Shown here one piece after another: positions 57,871-64,000 of a stretch of DNA of 64,000 bases. The DNA is from Owenia fusiformis (Eukaryota; Annelida; Polychaeta; Sabellida; Oweniidae). The translations under genes and the position numbers were made by a program. The stretch covers positions 25,846,166 through 25,910,165 of the forward strand of contig CAIIXF020000011.1 of NCBI GenBank assembly GCA_903813345.2. The letters run 5' to 3'. How positions within the stretch are numbered: the first letter of the stretch is position 1; each line of letters begins with the position of its first letter. A model generated the notes under the pieces. The model was not told the origin of the DNA, did no database searches, and saw only the letters and a list, made by a program, of their open reading frames with translations.

Positions 57871-59109
57871 AGTATTTGGAACATGGAAATATAGAGGACA
57901 GATTCTCAATTTGAGACATCATTGGACTGTGTTATGTGCATTGTGCATCCTAAGCAGGTAGCCAGAATCCATAACTCCTTGAAGATATTCTATCCAGGTC
58001 AATCTAGGAGCCCTGCAATCAGAGGATGGGGCACAGGCTAGGGCTTATGTAAGATATGGTTAAAGATATGTGATTCTGGGAATTATTTTTGGCACTTTTA
58101 CAATTTATAATTCATTGAAATAAAGTAAGGTACGATATTTCAAAAATGAGCCTCGATATTACAGTTGTCAGACATAAACCTAAAAATACAATTTGTCATG
58201 AACATGTGATATATAAAAAACAACAAATTGAAATTATATGCCTTGTCAACACTTAAACACTGGAACTTTGGTTTAACAATAAAATATATGTAGGCAGAAC
58301 ATACCTGTTCTCAAAATCTTGTTTCAGTCAAATCTATTTTTAAAATATTTCTATTAAAATAGAGTATTTTGTGTACAACATACCATTAACACAGAAATTC
58401 AATTGTTTAGCGCCGATTTTTGCTACAAGCATGAACAAGTGTTAAGGGGTACGCCCATAATTGAAAAGAGAAAAATAAGCGAGAATTTATGTAAATAAGC
58501 AAGTAATTGCAAGTAATTGTATAGAAATGCAATAAAATCAATCCGCTGCGTAGAAATATGCGGACTACTCATAGCCAAAGGGATATTTTATGAATGGGTC
58601 ACATTCAACCCCTATCTCACACACTGGCGCGCACCAACAGATTTTAATAGACAGCCTCATTGGAAGCAACTTCATAAAAATCCAATTTTTTCAAGATGAA
58701 TTAATTCATTACTCAGAGATGTACATTAACTAAGGTTATAGGTCTGTGCTCTGCAATGTCTCCCCAAGCTTAAAATCGACGTCTGATCACGCTTATCCCT
58801 CGCTTTTCTCATTAAAATTTGAATGTTCCTTCTGGATTTTTACACAGCTAAGAGTGTTAACTACATGCCTGTTTATTTGATTCATTTCTATTTACACGAA
58901 TTATCTTGTCGTTTGGTATTTTAAAACATGCCCGACATATCATTTTTTGGCCATAGACATATTGTACATTATCATTCATGAGATCATCTATCATTGATTA
59001 TATTATAGGTATAAATAAATTCAAACAAAATCTTATTTTACTTTTGCCATTTCATATTTTTTGTAATTCTAAAAGTTTATTTGAAAACAGCTAACACCAG
59101 GAAAACAAG
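57871..59109. other. Intergenic sequence, nothing recognised
   Basis: A 60-codon frame at 58517-58699 (starting MYRNAIKSIRCVEICG) lies in slightly less AT-rich sequence, but I recognise no family and see no splice sites of note. Confidence 0.3.
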
Positions 59110-59690
59110 AACGGACTTACTTGAACCAAACGTACCATGAAACTGCTCACATGACCCAATTGTCTCAAGGAGCTGTTTACTTGAATAAATCGTCTCGAAG
59201 AACTGCTGATTGGACCCAAATGTTTCGAGGGACTGCTTTCTTGAATCAGTTGCCTCAAGGAACTGCAAACTTGAATCAATCATTTCAAGAAACTGCTTAC
59301 TTGAATCAAATGCTTCAAGGAACTGAATACTTGAACCTATAGTCTGAAAGAATTGCTTACTTGAATCAATCGTCTCAAAGAATTGCTTACTTGAATCAAT
59401 CGTCTCAAGGAACTGCTTACTTGAGCCAATTGTCTTAAAGAATTGCTTACTTGATCCAACTGATTCGGGGAACAGCTTACTTGAATCAGTCGTATCAAGG
59501 AACTACTTACTTGAATCAATCCTTTCAAGGAACTCTTTACCTGAACCAATTGTCCCAAGAAACTGCTGACTGGATCAAATTGTTTCGAGGCGCTACTTAG
59601 TCGAATCAATCGTCTTACGGAACTGCTCATTGGATCCAGCAGTCGTCTCAAAGGAACCGTTGACGAGCGAGTTGTCCAAAGGAACACTGA
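59110..59690. repeat. 30-bp tandem array, about 19 copies
   Basis: The unit is actgcttacttgaatcaatc followed by gtctcaagga. Nearly all copies are exactly 30 bp, so long frames are open on both strands with 10-residue periodicity (plus: LNQSFQETAY-like; minus: SLRRLIQVSN-like, 116 codons). The plus frame is broken by stops, whereas the minus frame 59687-59337 is open for 12 units. No initiation or splice context supports a gene. Confidence 0.9.
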
Positions 59691-59875
59691 CTAGGGCCAG
59701 CCGTTTGTTATGAACAAATCTCAAGGAAGTTTACTTGAAACAGTAATTGCCAAAATAAATATTTAATGATTTAATCAACTAAAAGTATTAACCGTTTGTC
59801 ATAACTACTTCTAAACAGTCCTAGCATGGTTTCAGAAACTGACTTGAAACTTTGTGCAAGATTTGCTTGTTCGAA

Positions 59876-60500
59876 TCAATTATCCCAAGGATGTATCTGC
59901 TTGAAACTGTCAAAATCCGTAATTTTGTTGTGAACCGTACTTTTAAGTTTTTAAAGGAACGATTTCTTACCGTTCATTACTTCTTATATTTTGTCGATGG
60001 TCAATTATCCCAAAGATGTATCTGCTTGAAACTGTCAAAATCCGTAATTTTGTTGTGAACCATACTTTTAAGTTTTTAAAGGAACGATTTCTTACCGTTC
60101 ATTACTTCTTATCTCGATGGTCAATTATCCCAAAGATGTATCTGCTTGAAACTGTCAAAATCCGTAATTTTGTTGTGAACCGTACTTTTAAGTTTTTAAG
60201 GAACGATTTCTTGAACCGTTCATTACTTCTTATATTTTGTCGATGGTCAATTATCCCAAAGATGTATCTGCTTGAAACTGTCAAAATCCGTAATTTTGCT
60301 GTGAACCGTAGGCTTACTTTTAAGTTTTTAAAGGAACGATTTCTTACCGTTCATTACTTCTTATCTCGATGGTCAATTATCCCAAAGATGTATCTGCTTG
60401 AAACTGTCAAAATCCGTAATTTTGTTGTGAACCGTACTTTTAAGTTTTTAAGTAACGATTTCTTACCGTTCATTACTTCTTATATTTTGTCGATGGTCAG
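59876..60500. repeat. ~125-bp tandem array, five copies
   Basis: Copies (gtatctg anchors at 59893, 60018, 60138, 60264, 60390) are nearly identical, with spacings of 125, 120, 126 and 126. Each begins caattatcccaaagatgtat and includes gaaactgtcaaaatccgtaa and aacgatttcttaccgttcat. After the second copy all spacings are multiples of three, which keeps a 169-codon frame open (60016-60525; unit MYLLETVKIRNFVVNRTF). The start of the first unit (gcttgttcgaatcaattatc) resembles the 30-bp unit of the preceding array. Confidence 0.9.
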
Positions 60501-60689
60501 AATTATAGACATTGATTATAAATGATTTCAAGATGTGGAGAGACAAATTGAATTAGAGACACTTCAATTTGAGAAATTCAATGGAAAAACCAACCATGTA
60601 ATTAATTGTGATTGGTATGTATCAATGTTGTGGTGAACAATTGATAGTTTCTAAAGCTATAGGATGTTCCACCATTTTGTCTCTTAACC

Positions 60690-60725
60690 GCTCTACCAAG
60701 TGGGCCATTTATAGGGGTTATAGCT
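60690..60725 (-). other. tRNA-like A-box fragment
   Basis: On the minus strand gcccacttggtagagcggtt followed by aagag resembles a tRNA D-arm/A box, as in tRNA-derived SINEs. A proper B box and the cloverleaf are not evident, so this is at most a relic. Confidence 0.25.
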
Positions 60726-60825
60726 CTGGGCTAGGGCCTCTGCAGGGGGTTACGTACATGAAAGTAGTCGACGACGGGGGCCCCCTTTCACGACAGAGAT
60801 TTAGCCAGATATAGGAACTGTATCC

Positions 60826-62085
60826 ATGACAATGATAAATGTAGGAAAACCACAACGTAATCTGTTCTTCTTGAGTCTATAAAAGTTGCATCCACGTCCA
60901 CGGATCTATCCATGTTAATCCCGGCTTGGAATGAACAGTTAACACTTTCAATGAAAATTACCACCAAATATGTTGTGAAGTGAAGCAACTTTTAGTTGAC
61001 CGATGCACTAACAACTTAAATGCAATACGCATTCGAATTCTGATACTCATAGCATCTTTTTGTTTCACCTGAAACCTCTCAGGGCTGAGAAGAAATGCGA
61101 TGTCATGGTTTATCATGATGTTGCATACGGACTAAAACCATGAACCCCTGGTCGTAATACATATCGGCCCTTGATGCATACCTCATAGACACATACGAGG
61201 ATTGACACTAAATCAAGCGGATTCATCATGAGATTAGCATTGAACCGTCACACATTCCCTCTTTAAAAAAGTGTCTGCACCAGATTATCTGATCCCCCGG
61301 AATCATACTAAACTTCGGGGAATAAAATCATGGAATGAATACAAAGAAATGTATTCATTAATGGCTAGTATCAGTGTTTAGCTTACTCGATTTCAAACGT
61401 TCAAACGACCGTTGATTAAATTACCTGTTACCGCCATACCTGTAGATATTTCGCAAACAATATGTTCAATCGGACATCAAGTGCAATAAACCAGTGAGAA
61501 ATTCACTTTTTTGTTTCACTATGTGTAAAATTGGCTTATTTTTCCACTGCGTTAATTACTCGTAATGAAAACAGAACATGTGCTTGTCCCTTACCGTCTA
61601 ACCGTATTTATAATTAGTGTTAATTACCGCGCAATTTAGTGTCTAATGCATGAGAATTTGTTATCACTTCAAACTGTTCCTTCATCGCCTACCAATAGTG
61701 ACTCAATGAAGTATATTGATAAAATAAAAAATATCTTAATTTCTGATCGTGAAAGTTGAAACGCTATTGATATTGGAGATTAATACCGCAAAACCATAGT
61801 TTTTTACAAATCACGAAAATAAATCGAAAGTTGATGTTAAGTTTCGAGTGATTTTTTTGCCTGCGGAGTCGTAATTAATATACGTCAGTTGATGAGCGCC
61901 ATTGGAGGCATATGTTAATTAGGGCGTGGTTTACAGCTAATTGCGCTGTCACTCATCCGATATCAATGTTGCTTTTGTAGTAAGTAGGAGGAGCTTAGAG
62001 CCTACGTAGATTGTCAGTCAACCGAGTTGCTGTTTGGCGCTTTTATTTTGCATTGCTATCACATTTAATCAAGTAACAATACTCG
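60826..62085. other. Upstream region of the 62-kb gene
   Basis: No exon was recognised. Composition becomes less AT-rich after about 61.85 kb, towards the candidate promoter. Confidence 0.3.
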
Positions 62086-62092
62086 TATAAAA
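62086..62092 (+). promoter_or_regulatory. Candidate TATA box
   Basis: TATAAAA in the context actcgtataaaacaagcgct, in a locally GC-richer stretch 310 bp upstream of the candidate start codon at 62399. This would give a 5' UTR of about 280 nt. Confidence 0.35.
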
Positions 62093-62398
62093 CAAGCGCT
62101 GCCTGAATGTCTCGAACGCTTTTTGGGTAGTCAATCGGAACTGTGCATAAACCGCATAAGGATAAGGCAAACAAGTTCTAAAAAAATTCTTCTTCCCAAA
62201 CTCAAGCTAAAGAACGTGAGAATCTTGACTCTAGTGCCGTGATCTGTCTTGCGCTAAGTTTATTACTTAAAGTAAGGGATATTGTCATCGTCATGCAACA
62301 GTAGCAATAGTTGTCACGGCAACGGATTCTGGGCACGGAGTTCAAGGGAACTTTATGGTTCTATAAACAGTGGATATTGGAGTATAACTCAATCAACG

Positions 62399-63135
62399 AT
62401 GTACGCAACAAAACGCCGGAGACGCACCGTCAAAAGGTACGTAACATCATGTTATATTATCATTAATAAATGTTTTAATTAGCGATATGTGTGTTTGGAA
62501 TATCTTAGTGATCGTCTTTGCATGATTACGTGCGATTCCAAGTTTAGTTTCGTGCTGAGACCATTAAACATGCACAAACGAAGTGACTGTCATACCTTAT
62601 AAATTACTAGCAGACAGTTAGCAAATTATGTTTTAATAAAGTTTAGATTGCGTTTCTCAACTTAAGTCATGCAAACAAAATATAACATAGCCATAAAAGT
62701 AAAAGAGAAAGTATCATGATACATTGCCACGTTCAAGACGACTATTAAACAAACGGGACTAACTGTTCTTAAGCAAGTCGCCTTCCAAGAAATAAAAATA
62801 AAATGGATGAACACATTTCGGCATACTATTTATCGGAACTTCAAAATAAAAAACAAACGCCTTTCTACAAATCAGGTTTGTTCAAAATTTATATATGGTC
62901 TTATTAAAACGTTATACTTTTGAATTACAGAACTACTCAGCGTTAACATAAATTCCTAGTATTTCCCAATTTGTTAAAAATTATTTTCACAGTTGGTTTT
63001 GGACGACCCAGCTAGGTGTTTTCTTGCTCGTCATAAGTGGTCACAGTCTGTTACGCAACTTCCACAGTTTTAGCCCAAATATTTTGACAGTTTACTTTCT
63101 GGTCACAGTGTCAAATACAACTGACAATGTTCAAG
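62399..63135 (+). CDS. First exons of an unidentified secreted/membrane protein gene (partial)
   Basis: Candidate exon 1 (62399-62436) encodes MYATKRRRRTVK and ends AAAAG|GTACGT. Candidate exon 2 (62993-63135) follows a good acceptor (attattttcacag), is open in one frame only, and ends TTCAAG|GTACAT in phase 1. Joined, they give a very basic N-terminus, a hydrophobic segment (SWFWTTQLGVFLLVISG) and then HSLLRNFHSFSPNILTVYF and VSNTTDNVQ with an N-glycosylation site. This fits a signal peptide or signal anchor followed by an ectodomain; a phase-1 intron after a signal peptide is typical of modular extracellular proteins. If exon 2 is not spliced, the frame stops three codons later. The rest lies beyond the window or was not found. 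An earlier in-frame ATG at 62282 would lengthen the N-terminus. Confidence 0.45.
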
Positions 63136-64000
63136 GTACATGAAAAGAGAAATTAGTCATTATGTATATGTCCAATTAAGATAAATATACTCAACCGTGG
63201 GATATAACGCATACAGGTATACTGTTGAAAACAGCTTCTGTTCGCTTTTTATACTGTTACATTGTATGTCGCTATTGTTAGCGGATATCTGGTACATTTT
63301 ATTGTTTTCGGATCAATTCAAAATTGTAAAAATCAATGGGTAATGCTTATGTTACACTAGTATACGGTGTAAATGGTCCAAGATGACCCGATCTTTATGA
63401 TCAATTTTAAATGCTCAATTTTCATGTGTTAGGCTGTTTTTAAAGGATTATCTTAAAGGGATCTAAATTTTGTCAACTTCATCTAGCAATTAGTCCGATT
63501 CAAACTTAACCCAAAGGCCATTGTACTTTGATCGTGGTATCTCGATCTTAAAGGTATTTGTTTAAAAAGGTATTTTAATTTTTTGTTTACATACTTCGCT
63601 CAGAAGTTGCGTTTAAGCCCTCGAGAGTTAAAGTTACGTAATGATAATGGCAAAATATGCAGTGCCGGGGGGAAAATAAGATACATGAACTCTACATGTA
63701 TATGTCATATAAAAGATATGTTGATTGGCCATATTATGACTGCTACAAGTATAGCCTACGTATTTGGTACCTTGTTTTCAAAAATAATAGCCTCGGAAAT
63801 TGTCATCAGCTCAAGAAGAATAAAACCCCAATGTTAGTAAAGATGTTTTGTCTTTTTATGACGTTTATTACGATTCGTTATGCGAAATTAAAATCAATTA
63901 TATGAATCAATCTTATTAATTTCGAAAATGAAAACGCTATGTGAAATATTTCTTATATTAACAGACACTTCAGTCCCCAAATGAAACTACCAAAGGTATT
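63136..64000. other. Downstream intronic sequence of the 62-kb gene
   Basis: No secure exon. A 31-nt exon-like segment at 63965-63995 (acceptor ttaacag, donor caaag|gtatt) reads TLQSPNETTK in one frame, but that frame does not match the phase-1 end of the previous exon. An additional exon between them would be needed. Confidence 0.25.

Noticed and set aside
59110-59690. Ten-residue repeat protein genes on both strands
   Set aside because: The periodicity is a by-product of a 30-bp satellite; the plus frame has stops and neither strand has splice or start context.
60690-60725. A functional tRNA gene
   Set aside because: Only the D-arm/A-box portion is recognisable; no matching B box or acceptor stem.
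63965-63995. Third exon of the 62-kb gene
   Set aside because: Joining it to the phase-1 end of exon 2 gives a stop after six residues; the open frame needs phase 0.

Overview
This is a stretch of a metazoan nuclear genome, AT-rich and intron-rich, most likely from a marine invertebrate (a lophotrochozoan or an invertebrate deuterostome would fit; I cannot narrow it further). The evidence is multi-exon genes with GT-AG introns of 0.1-13 kb, animal-type proteins, very many small inverted-repeat transposons, and minisatellites. There are no bacterial operons, CRISPR arrays or origins. Layout: 1-7.9 kb is repeat-rich flank with a few promoter-like motif clusters. 8.0-9.9 kb (+) holds the last two coding exons of an SH3BGR/SH3BGRL-type thioredoxin-fold gene; its first exon was not found. 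9.9-15.8 kb is intergenic, with a minisatellite and a 1.26-kb inverted-repeat element. 15.8-22.4 kb (-) is a complete 7-exon UPRT homolog (uracil phosphoribosyltransferase family, 218 aa). 22.7-55.2 kb (+) is a complete 15-exon ABCB7 ortholog (mitochondrial inner-membrane half ABC transporter of the Atm1 group, 743 aa), reconstructed exon by exon with consistent phases. 55-62 kb is 3' flank with two coding-length-periodic tandem arrays. 62.4 kb to the end (+) holds the probable first exons of another, unidentified secreted or membrane protein gene. UPRT and ABCB7 are divergently transcribed with only 293 bp between their start codons. From what I know of the human X chromosome, UPRT and ABCB7 are also head-to-head neighbours at Xq13.3, so this looks like an anciently conserved bidirectional promoter pair; an ETS/GABP-type site lies 12 bp from the ABCB7 start. 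ABCB7 intron 2 (12.9 kb) hosts a nested claudin/PMP22-family coding region, a hAT-type MITE with a perfect 8-bp target duplication, and an apparently intact mariner element. The mariner has 189-bp terminal inverted repeats and a transposase interrupted by one clean 171-bp GT-AG intron. Later introns carry a probable 2.5-kb solo LTR inserted into a pogo/Tigger-like MITE, a decayed KIAA1958/DUF3504-type fragment, and an 813-bp inverted-repeat element whose internal short motifs recur every 10-11 bp (mean 10.5), in step with the DNA helix. All gene models come from reading the sequence by eye; no alignment or expression data were available.
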